Part shown: positions 1 through 5,287 of the stretch, piece by piece | Layout: each line of letters starts with the position of its first letter | Position numbering within the stretch: the first letter of the stretch is position 1 | DNA from: Syntrophaceae bacterium | Lineage (GTDB): Bacteria > Desulfobacterota > SM23-61 | Assembly (NCBI GenBank): GCA_003154025.1 | Contig: PMCE01000533.1 | Coordinates: 11,085 to 16,970, forward strand | Length of the DNA stretch: 5,886 nucleotides | Direction: 5' to 3' | Made by a program: the position numbers and the translations under genes | Notes under the pieces: generated by a model | What the model was told of the DNA's origin: nothing | The model's database searches: none | Seen by the model: the letters and a program-made list of their open reading frames with translations, nothing else

Positions 1-200
<200 letters not shown>

Positions 201-272
201 TTATGCCGGGAAGAAGTTCAAACACTGCGGGTTAGAATTCAGGATCAAAACTCAAGAAAAAATTTTTTTCTC

Positions 273-358
273 CCTTGACTTCGGCCTTGGCCCCTAATTC
301 AGTTTCCTTGCCCTTTGCTTTCGCCTCGTGCCTCGTGCCTCGGACCTCGAGCCTTTTC
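273..358 (-). repeat. Degenerate 7-bp repeat array behind the dppC stop codon
   Basis: On the + strand five consecutive 7-bp units begin with CCT: 324-330 and 331-337 (both CCTCGTG), 338-344 (CCTCGGA), 345-351 (CCTCGAG) and 352-358 (CCTTTTC). Read with the genes (minus strand), these are five NNNNAGG heptads that begin one base after the TAA stop of dppC (360-362). Beyond 324 the repeat decays into a purine-rich minus-strand tract (GGCGAAA, GCAAAGG, GCAAGGA) that fades near 273, next to an A6T7 run at 257-269. No ORF or hairpin explains it. The closest known analogy is the heptanucleotide tandem repeats (STRR) of filamentous cyanobacteria. Function is unknown. Confidence 0.75.
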
Positions 359-359
359 G

Positions 360-1238
360 TTATTTTAATCTCGGATCAATGGAATCCCGGATCGCCTCCC
401 CCAGGAGGTTGTAACCCAGCACCGTGACCAGAATCGCCATCCCCGGGTAGAAAGAAAGCCACCAGGCGATGTCGATGTTATCTTTGCCCGCAGTCAAAAT
501 GTTCCCCCAGCTCGGAGTCGGCGGTTGAACCCCGATCCCCAGGAAACTGAGGGCCGATTCGGTGAGAATGGCCCCGGCTATCCCCAGGGTGGCGGAAACC
601 AAAACGGGCGCCATGGCGTTGGGAAGAATGTGCCGGAAGATGATCCGGAAATCCTTGGCCCCCAGGGCTCTTTCCGCCACGGCATAATCCCTCTCCTTTT
701 GGCTCAGGAACTCAGCCCGGACCAGACGGGCCACGCCCATCCAGTTGGTCACCCCGATGACGATCATGATATTCCAGATGCTTGGCTCCAGCAGGGCGAT
801 CACCGCCAGGATCAGGAAAAAGGTGGGGAAACAGAGCATGATATCCACGAAGCGCATGATCAGGCTATCGATCCACCGGCCGTAGTAGCCGGCCAGAGCG
901 CCCAGGAAGATCCCGATCGCCGTGGCGATCCCCACGGCCACGAATCCCACCAGGAGAGAGATTCGAGAGCCCCAGATCATGCGGCTGAAGACGTCCCTCC
1001 CCAGGGGATCCGTTCCGAAGAGATGCTCCGCGCCGGGCTCCTCCAGCACCCTTTTAATCCGGATCTGGCCGGGATCGTAAGGAGCAATCCAGGGAGCGAA
1101 CACCGCTACGACGAACAGGGAAAGAACGATGAAGGCCCCCAGAAGACCCAACTTGTTCTTCTGGAATCTCTTCCAGAAGAGGAGGCTCAGGGTTTCCTGC
1201 CCGGTCTTCCCGGCATTGGTTCTTTTTTCTTCCCGCAT
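360..1238 (-). CDS. dppC: ABC importer permease, DppC/OppC family (peptide/nickel class)
   Basis: Second transmembrane subunit of a peptide/opine/nickel-uptake ABC transporter in the inner membrane. At 292 residues it has normal family length. Visible features in order: a charged cytoplasmic N-terminus ending WKRFQKNKLGLLG (OppC_N region, about 18-34); a first membrane helix (about 34-53); FGTDPLGRDVFSR (74-86), a hallmark of DppC/OppC proteins; further hydrophobic helices at about 93-118, 130-150, 155-170, 208-232 and 265-282; and the EAA loop DYAVAERALGAKD...HILPNAMAP (184-211) that contacts the ATPase. The ATG at 1236-1238 is the only good start, because an in-frame TAG lies 30 bases upstream of it. 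A GGAGG lies 14 bases upstream, so the ribosome site is poorly spaced. It is 62 bp behind dppB and surely its partner. Oddly, no ATPase gene follows. Substrate cannot be assigned. Confidence 0.93.
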   Translation of the reverse strand: MREEKRTNAGKTGQETLSLLFWKRFQKNKLGLLGAFIVLSLFVVAVFAPWIAPYDPGQIRIKRVLEEPGAEHLFGTDPLGRDVFSRMIWGSRISLLVGFVAVGIATAIGIFLGALAGYYGRWIDSLIMRFVDIMLCFPTFFLILAVIALLEPSIWNIMIVIGVTNWMGVARLVRAEFLSQKERDYAVAERALGAKDFRIIFRHILPNAMAPVLVSATLGIAGAILTESALSFLGIGVQPPTPSWGNILTAGKDNIDIAWWLSFYPGMAILVTVLGYNLLGEAIRDSIDPRLK

Positions 1239-1300
1239 CCTTTTTTCCCAGTCCTCCGTCTTGGCCTAGAGAGCGGTCAGGGAAGGAGGGTTGATCGCTT

Positions 1301-2275
1301 TCATGTCTGCCGGATCCTCGGGTCGGCCAGCGCATAAGATAAATCGGCGACCAGGTTTCCTACCAGGGTGAGAACCGCTCCGATCACCAGGATCCCCATG
1401 ATGGTCGGATAGTCTCGGGCCATGACACTGGCATAAAAAAGCTGACCCATTCCCGGAATGGCGAAGATGGTCTCAAAGATGACGCTGCCCCCGATGAGCC
1501 CCGGGATGGATAGGCCCAGGATGGTGATGACCGGCAGAAGGGCATTCCGCAGGGCATGTTTGAAGATCACCGTTCGACTGGAAAGCCCCTTGGATCTGGC
1601 GGTGGTGATGTAATCTTGGCGGATGACTTCCAGCATATTGGAACGCATGTAGCGGGAGAGCCCGGCCAATCCCCCCGAGGCGGAGATAAAGATGGGAAGG
1701 ATCAGATGGCTGATCCGGTCCCAAACCTGGGTAGCAAAGGGAAGGTACTCGTAGTTCAAGGATTTCAACCCCGAAATGGGGAGCCAGCCCAGCTGTACCC
1801 CAAAAAGGATCATCAATAGAAGGGCCAGCCAGAAATGGGGAACGGCAAAGCCGATGAAGACCAGGACGGTCGTCACCTTGTCGAAAAGAGTATGCTGATA
1901 GGCCGCCGAGAGAACGCCGAGAGGGATGGCCACCAGAAGGATAATCGCCAAGGAGGCCACATTGAGGAAGATGGTGATGGGAAGCCTTTCCAGGATCTTG
2001 TCCGACACCTTCCTCCCGTCCGGGGAAAAAGAATTGCCGAAGTCCAGGGTCACCAGCCGGCTCATCCAATTCCAATACTGGACATGCAGAGGCTTGTCCA
2101 GGCCATAGAAAACCCGCATCCTTTCTTTAACCTCGGCCGTTGCCTTGGGGTTCAGGTCGGTGGCCATGTCAATGGGAGAACCCGGAGCCAGATGGATGAC
2201 CCCGAAAGAAATGATCGTGATCCCGATGAAGAGGGGAATCATGAGGAGCAGACGCTTGATCAGATAGAATCCCAT
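1301..2275 (-). CDS. dppB: ABC importer permease, DppB/OppB family (peptide/nickel class)
   Basis: First transmembrane subunit, forming with DppC the translocation channel of a peptide/nickel-type ABC importer. Its 324 residues match the family. The N-terminus [20 protein letters not shown] followed by [11 protein letters not shown] (24-34) is the classic DppB opening: one helix (9-29), then a periplasmic segment with [14 protein letters not shown] (57-70). Core helices lie at about 101-125, 134-160, 188-208, 246-270 and 292-315. The EAA loop [29 protein letters not shown] spans 221-249. [20 protein letters not shown] (271-290) and the C-terminal LADPRIR (316-322) are also typical. Translation start: only a weak GGAT lies upstream of the ATG (2273-2275), so expression may be low or coupled. 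The 179-bp gap before it carries the heptad hairpin. No gene for a periplasmic binding protein is adjacent; the upstream gene is an acyl-CoA synthetase subunit. Confidence 0.93.
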   Translation of the reverse strand: MGFYLIKRLLLMIPLFIGITIISFGVIHLAPGSPIDMATDLNPKATAEVKERMRVFYGLDKPLHVQYWNWMSRLVTLDFGNSFSPDGRKVSDKILERLPITIFLNVASLAIILLVAIPLGVLSAAYQHTLFDKVTTVLVFIGFAVPHFWLALLLMILFGVQLGWLPISGLKSLNYEYLPFATQVWDRISHLILPIFISASGGLAGLSRYMRSNMLEVIRQDYITTARSKGLSSRTVIFKHALRNALLPVITILGLSIPGLIGGSVIFETIFAIPGMGQLFYASVMARDYPTIMGILVIGAVLTLVGNLVADLSYALADPRIRQT

Positions 2276-2350
2276 GGCGTATCCAGGAAGAGAGTCTTTT
2301 ATTAATCATAAACGCGAAAAGGAAGGAGAGGCAAGAGATTTCCTTACATT

Positions 2351-2453
2351 CAGGAAACAGGATACAGGAGCCGGGATGTAGGACTCAAAATGCCTGGAAA
2401 AGCCTTCTCTCCCCGGCGTCTGAATCCTGAGTCCTGAATCCTGGTTCCTGTGG
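2351..2453 (-). repeat. Inverted pair of 7-bp repeat arrays forming a large potential hairpin between the acyl-CoA synthetase and dppB
   Basis: Left arm 2351-2385 has five heptads on the + strand (CAGGAAA, CAGGATA, CAGGAGC, CGGGATG, TAGGACT). Right arm 2419-2453 has five of opposite sense (TCTGAAT, CCTGAGT, CCTGAAT, CCTGGTT, CCTGTGG). Bases 2351-2381 and 2420-2450 are complementary at 24 of 31 positions with a 38-base loop. A second register, shifted by two heptads, pairs 2365-2387 with 2428-2450 at 19 of 23, including eight unbroken pairs (2380-2387 with 2428-2435). In the direction of transcription the right arm starts one base after the TAA of the synthetase (2455-2457), reading NNNNAGG units, the same placement as the array behind dppC. 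No U tract follows, so it is not an ordinary intrinsic terminator; RNA stabilisation, processing or attenuation between the genes is possible but unproven. Confidence 0.8.
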
Positions 2454-2454
2454 T

Positions 2455-3894
2455 TTATTTCCGGGAACGGATCTCGGCATACCGGCAAAGCGCGGCCATG
2501 GCCCGGACCGCCCGCTCGGGCGCACGGTAGCACGGCAGCCTCCGGTCTTGGACAAAGGCCACGGCGTCATCTTCCCGCTCGTGGAAGGAGGAGGCGATAA
2601 CCGGCTTGCCGAACCTCTCCGGCAAAAGGGTAAACGATTCCATGGGGGACAGGAAAAACCCCCTCATCTGTTCATACGGCGGGAGCTTGACCCAGGCCTT
2701 GGCTACGTTTTCCATGGAGCGGACATAGCTCGACCCTATAATGCCGTGGAGTAGGAGGCCGTCGATGGATGAATCTTCGAGGATGATCTGGGGCAGCTTC
2801 TCCATGAGAGCGCTCATATCCATGAAAAAAGTCAGGTCAACCGGGTTCGAGGACGACCCCGTTTGGGGGATGAGCTGGCGAATTCTGGACTGAAGGGTTG
2901 GAGAGAAAACGGGAACCTTCAACCCGCAGCGGTTGCACGCATCGGCCAGAGAACTTGCAGGCCCCCCTGAGTGGGTCAGGATGGCCATGTTCTTTCCTTT
3001 GGGAATCGGAAGGGAAGCCAGCGCCCAAGCCCACTCGAAAAGGTCCTCCACGGAATGGGCCCGGATCACCCCGGACTGCTTGAACAGGGCCTCATAGAGA
3101 ACATCCGGGCCGGATATGGACCCGGTGTGGCTGGCTGCGGAGCGGGCTCCGGCCTCGGTTCCTCCAATGTAAAGCGCCACGATCGGTTTGCGCTTCGATA
3201 CCTCGGACGCCACCCGGATAAACTCCCGGGACCGATGGATCCCTTCGATGTAAAGAGCGATAGCCTTCGTCTCGGGATCACCGCCCAGGTATTCCAGGCA
3301 ATCGACCAGATCCAGGTCAGCGCCATTTCCAACGCTGAAGGCTTTGCTATACCCGATCTGGGATTTGGCCAGGAAGGGCAGGATCTGGGTTACGTAGGTC
3401 CCGCTCTGAGAGGCCACTCCCACGGTTCCGGGCTGGTGGGTGTACGGGTACATGGTGGGGTTCAAAGGAACCGCCGGGTTGACCACCCCGATGCAGTTCG
3501 GTCCTAGAAACCGGATCCCGTATTGTCGGGCAATCTCGACAATCTGCGCCTCCAGTTCCTTACCTTTCCCTCCCAGTTCCCTGAATCCCCCCGAGATGAT
3601 GATCGCCCTCTTGACCCCCCTTTCCCCGAGATCTCTCAGGACCTCTGGAACGGAGGCGGGGGGGATGGTCACGATGGCCAGGTCCACCGGCTCCGGGATT
3701 TCCCTTCCGCTCCGGTAGGCCTTCAGGCCCAGGATGGGGTCCTGCTGGGGATGGATGGGGTAAATTCTCCCCGGGTATTTCCCTGCTAGCAGGTTGATCA
3801 GCTGGATGCTCCCCATCTTAAAATGGTCATTCGAGGCCCCTACGACGGCCACCGAGCGGGGGTGCATGATCTGGTGTAACGGATGTCCCTTCAT
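2455..3894 (-). CDS. Acyl-CoA synthetase (ADP-forming/NDP-forming), alpha-type subunit without ATP-grasp domain
   Basis: Member of the succinyl-CoA-synthetase-like acyl-CoA synthetases (NDP-forming). These interconvert acyl-CoA plus ADP and Pi with free acid, CoA and ATP through a phosphohistidine. 479 residues. The N-terminal CoA-binding Rossmann domain has HPRSVAVVGASND (11-23), DLAIVTIPPASVPEVL (71-86), RAIIISGGFRE (96-106) and GPNCIGVVNP (131-140). The ligase domain follows: VGVASQSGT (158-166), FSVGNGADLDLVDCLEYL (186-203), then RSAASHTGSISG (251-262), whose H256 matches the phosphorylated histidine of archaeal ADP-forming alpha subunits. A third ligase-like region (300-440, SSNPVDLT at 348-355) ends in RLPCYRAPERAVRAMAAL (452-469), the usual end of the alpha part. 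The ATP-grasp beta domain found in about 700-residue fused homologues is missing, so a separate beta subunit is needed; none is in this window. The ATG at 3892-3894 has GGAG eight bases upstream; M10 is an alternative start. Acyl substrate unknown. Confidence 0.88.
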   Translation of the reverse strand: MKGHPLHQIMHPRSVAVVGASNDHFKMGSIQLINLLAGKYPGRIYPIHPQQDPILGLKAYRSGREIPEPVDLAIVTIPPASVPEVLRDLGERGVKRAIIISGGFRELGGKGKELEAQIVEIARQYGIRFLGPNCIGVVNPAVPLNPTMYPYTHQPGTVGVASQSGTYVTQILPFLAKSQIGYSKAFSVGNGADLDLVDCLEYLGGDPETKAIALYIEGIHRSREFIRVASEVSKRKPIVALYIGGTEAGARSAASHTGSISGPDVLYEALFKQSGVIRAHSVEDLFEWAWALASLPIPKGKNMAILTHSGGPASSLADACNRCGLKVPVFSPTLQSRIRQLIPQTGSSSNPVDLTFFMDMSALMEKLPQIILEDSSIDGLLLHGIIGSSYVRSMENVAKAWVKLPPYEQMRGFFLSPMESFTLLPERFGKPVIASSFHEREDDAVAFVQDRRLPCYRAPERAVRAMAALCRYAEIRSRK

Positions 3895-3953
3895 GGATGT
3901 CGCTCCGCAAATACCCGAATTGGATTCAAAAGATGTTCAAACTTGGATTATTG

Positions 3954-3983
3954 ACCATAGCACAAACAAAAATGTTTTTTCAA
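3954..3983 (-). promoter_or_regulatory. Candidate sigma-70-type promoter for the acyl-CoA synthetase gene
   Basis: On the minus strand TTGAAA (3983-3978, 5/6 to the -35 consensus) is followed after 18 bases by TATGGT (3959-3954, 4/6). A TG one base before the -10 gives an extended -10 element. Transcription would start near 3947, leaving a leader of about 50 bases. The spacer contains a small palindrome, AAACA-4-TGTTT (3964-3977), that could be an operator. This is motif matching by eye in AT-rich DNA, so it is only a candidate. Confidence 0.35.
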
Positions 3984-4059
3984 ATAGCGCAGGCGAAATC
4001 TCTCTTTCATCTTCCTAGGACCGCGGAAAGGACCTTCGAATCAAGCGTGGAACATTCAT

Positions 4060-4088
4060 TTGGCCTTCACGCGTTTCCATGATAATAT
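4060..4088 (+). promoter_or_regulatory. Candidate promoter for the TPR gene
   Basis: TTGGCC (4060-4065, 4/6 to -35) and TAATAT (4083-4088, 4/6 to -10) are 17 bases apart, with TG one base before the -10. A start near 4095 would leave a leader of about 23 bases before the ATG at 4118. If correct, transcription would begin downstream of the other possible ATG at 4079, which supports the shorter protein. The match is weak. Confidence 0.28.
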
Positions 4089-4117
4089 ATCTCCAAATTT
4101 TCCTTCAGGGTCGGATC

Positions 4118-4696
4118 ATGAAAAAGGAATACGCTTTCTTATTCATAGCCATTGCCTTTGTCGCCGGAATTGTTGCGGGGGTCATTGCCACCGTCTTATA
4201 TGAGGAGAAAATGCCGCCTATCCCTTCCTCCATCAACCCCCCCCAGCCTGCACCGGCTCCGGCCCTCTCCCCGGATGTTCAGAATCAGATCTCCACTCTG
4301 AAATCCATCTTGAAGGAAGATCCCAAGAATCTCAAGGCGCTCATGGAGCTGGGAAATCTTTATTTCGACTCGGAGCAAATAGACCCGGCCATTCAGACCT
4401 ATTCCAAGGCCCTGGAGCTCGACCCCAAAAATCCCGATGCCCGAACCGATATGGGCATCATGTACCGGCGGAAGGGGGACCCTGACCGGGCCATAGCCGA
4501 GTTCAGGAGAGCTGCCCAGGATGACCCCAAGCACGTGAACAGCCGGTACAATCTCGGCGTGGTCTTCCTCCATGATAAGGGAGATATCAAAGGGGCGATC
4601 AATGCCTGGGAGGATTTCCTGAAGGTGGAACCCGCAGGCCCTCGCGCCGACAATATTCGCAACCAGATGGAAAAGATGAAGGGTATGGCCAAATAA
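4118..4696 (+). CDS. Membrane-anchored tetratricopeptide-repeat (TPR) protein
   Basis: A 192-residue protein with an uncleaved N-terminal anchor and a soluble, probably periplasmic TPR domain for protein-protein contacts. It starts MKKEYAF, then a hydrophobic helix (about 7-27, FLFIAIAFVAGIVAGVIATVL), a proline/alanine-rich linker (32-50), a short helix (53-66), and three TPR units at about 71-104 (ALMELGNLYFDS...AIQTYSKALELDPKN), 105-138 (DMGIMYRRKGDPDRAIAEFRRAAQDDPKH) and 139-172 (RYNLGVVFLHDKGDIKGAINAWEDFLKVEP). The last 20 residues are a charged amphipathic tail. I chose the ATG at 4118 because the signal-anchor begins immediately with MKK and an AGGG lies upstream; the ATG at 4079 would add 13 residues and has no better site. 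The layout resembles the C-terminal TPR part of cytochrome c biogenesis proteins (CcmI/NrfG), but no such neighbours exist here, so function is unassigned. It is divergent from the acyl-CoA synthetase gene (223-bp gap). Confidence 0.85.
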   Translation: MKKEYAFLFIAIAFVAGIVAGVIATVLYEEKMPPIPSSINPPQPAPAPALSPDVQNQISTLKSILKEDPKNLKALMELGNLYFDSEQIDPAIQTYSKALELDPKNPDARTDMGIMYRRKGDPDRAIAEFRRAAQDDPKHVNSRYNLGVVFLHDKGDIKGAINAWEDFLKVEPAGPRADNIRNQMEKMKGMAK

Positions 4697-4717
4697 ACAC
4701 AATCGGACATTCTATGA

Positions 4718-4740
4718 GGCAAAAAATATACATTTTTGCC
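4718..4740. promoter_or_regulatory. 8+8 palindrome, candidate upstream activator site (or weak terminator of the TPR gene)
   Basis: Perfect inverted repeat GGCAAAAA (4718-4725), 7-base spacer, TTTTTGCC (4733-4740). It begins 21 bases after the TPR stop codon. The centre is about 169 bp upstream of the expected start point of the sigma-54 promoter at 4872, within the range where enhancer-binding activators usually sit. No U tract follows the hairpin, which argues against a plain intrinsic terminator. The assignment as an activator site is inference. Confidence 0.45.
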
Positions 4741-4797
4741 CGAAATTGGCAGGCTGATTATTTAATTTCAGATTCTAAACATTCTTTTCATGATCCG

Positions 4798-4810
4798 TAA
4801 TAAATTGAAA
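4798..4810 (-). promoter_or_regulatory. Candidate IHF binding site
   Basis: The + strand reads TAATAAATTGAAA, 12 of 13 positions of YAANNNNTTGATW, the reverse complement of the IHF consensus. It lies in an AT-rich stretch between the palindrome at 4718-4740 and the sigma-54 promoter at 4872, where an IHF bend is typically used. The consensus is loose and the DNA is AT-rich, so chance matches are common. Confidence 0.3.
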
Positions 4811-4871
4811 TTATAAATTAATTATGCCTATTCCCGCCCGCCAAAAGCGTCCATCACCTTTTTATGGAGGT

Positions 4872-4887
4872 TGGCACGAGAAATGCT
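4872..4887 (+). promoter_or_regulatory. Sigma-54 (RpoN) promoter
   Basis: TGGCACGAGAAATGCT matches 15 of 16 positions of TGGCACGrNNNTTGCW, including the invariant GG (-24) and GC (-12) at correct spacing. The only deviation is A for T at 4883. Expected transcription start is near 4898. It points at the small ORF beginning at 4925 and away from the glycosyltransferase, which is on the other strand. Sigma-54 promoters need an ATP-driven enhancer-binding activator, so the downstream unit should be strictly conditional. Confidence 0.75.
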
Positions 4888-4924
4888 GTTTCCTTAACAG
4901 GGCGAGAAAGGAAGGGTGGGTAAT

Positions 4925-5074
4925 ATGAAAAGGAAGAAGTTTTCCGAACGGATCATCATTATCCTTATCGTTCTATTCTTCGCAATCCCGGTTTGTGCAT
5001 TGGCATTATCGGACTCGGTAACGATCTGGCCGAGGAATTCAACTTCTTTTGTGTATAATCTTCTCTTTAGATAA
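4925..5074 (+). CDS. Small ORF: 49-residue peptide with signal sequence, under a sigma-54 promoter
   Basis: Not a family I recognise. The 49 codons encode MKRKKFSER, a hydrophobic stretch IIIILIVLFFAIPV (10-23), then CALA (24-27) and a 22-residue tail, LSDSVTIWPRNSTSF plus VYNLLFR. A basic n-region, hydrophobic core and A-L-A ending are what a Sec signal peptide looks like, with cleavage predicted after A27; the cysteine context (IPVC) is not a lipobox. If uncleaved it would be a single-pass membrane peptide. Support for real translation: ATG at 4925-4927 preceded by GGAAGG (4910-4915) and GGTGGG, a strong sigma-54 promoter 38 bp upstream, and an intrinsic terminator 28 bp behind the stop, together defining a roughly 245-nt transcript. 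The tail has one W, one Y, several F and ends in FR. Alternatives: a regulatory RNA whose ORF is incidental, or a decayed remnant of a longer exported protein. Confidence 0.6.
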   Translation: MKRKKFSERIIIILIVLFFAIPVCALALSDSVTIWPRNSTSFVYNLLFR

Positions 5075-5101
5075 CCCTCCGGGAATATTTCTCCTTTCTT
5101 T

Positions 5102-5142
5102 ATCGCTGGGTTGGCCATCGGTCTGGTCCAGCGATTTTTTTT
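5102..5142 (+). terminator. Intrinsic (Rho-independent) terminator of the small-ORF unit
   Basis: ATCGCTGG (5102-5109) pairs perfectly with CCAGCGAT (5128-5135). Inside the loop GGCC (5113-5116) can pair with GGTC (5120-5123). An eight-T run (5135-5142) follows directly on the + strand. On the minus strand the stem is not followed by T, so it works only for rightward transcription, that is, for the small ORF and not for the convergent glycosyltransferase gene. The remaining 145 bp to 5287 hold nothing I can support. Confidence 0.85.
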
Positions 5143-5287
5143 GTTCAGATCATCCTGGATGACCCCATCCCTCCTTAAGCGCCCCCGAGAAAGATGAAAG
5201 CCCCTCTGAGTTCCCTATTTTCCAGTCAAGGTGTCGTGAGGACCTCTCATTAGAGCACTCAGTCCCGGGGAAAAAATCTGCGGCAGG

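Noticed and set aside
257..272. A6T7 run as terminator behind the dpp genes
   Set aside because: There is no GC-rich stem before the T run on the minus strand, and the AT palindrome alone is too weak to call.
324..358. CRISPR array or tRNA-like structure in the repeat regions
   Set aside because: Units are 7 bp without spacers, and no cloverleaf or cas genes are present.
525..1337. Long + strand ORF (270 codons) opposite dppC
   Set aside because: Its product is rich in Q, G, H, D, E and P with no recognisable domain, and it lies antisense to a clear DppC gene; GC-rich third codon positions on the true strand create such open shadows.
1835..2305. + strand ORF (156 codons) opposite dppB
   Set aside because: Polar low-complexity translation, fully antisense to conserved DppB sequence; a shadow.
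2306..2533. Minus-strand ORF reading through the heptad hairpin and the 3' end of the synthetase
   Set aside because: No domain; it is open only because the repeats lack stops in that frame, and it overlaps the well-supported synthetase in another frame.
4079..4117. Upstream ATG giving a 205-residue TPR protein
   Set aside because: It would put 13 extra residues before MKKEYAF and the membrane anchor, without a better ribosome site; the ATG at 4118 is the more natural start.
4118..4696. Naming the TPR protein CcmI or NrfG
   Set aside because: Only the TPR layout is similar; no cytochrome c maturation or nitrite reductase genes are nearby and TPR similarity is not specific.
4894..5118. Minus-strand ORF (74 codons) opposite the small peptide gene
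   Set aside because: No ribosome site or promoter seen, and the opposite strand has a promoter, ribosome site, signal peptide and terminator in order.
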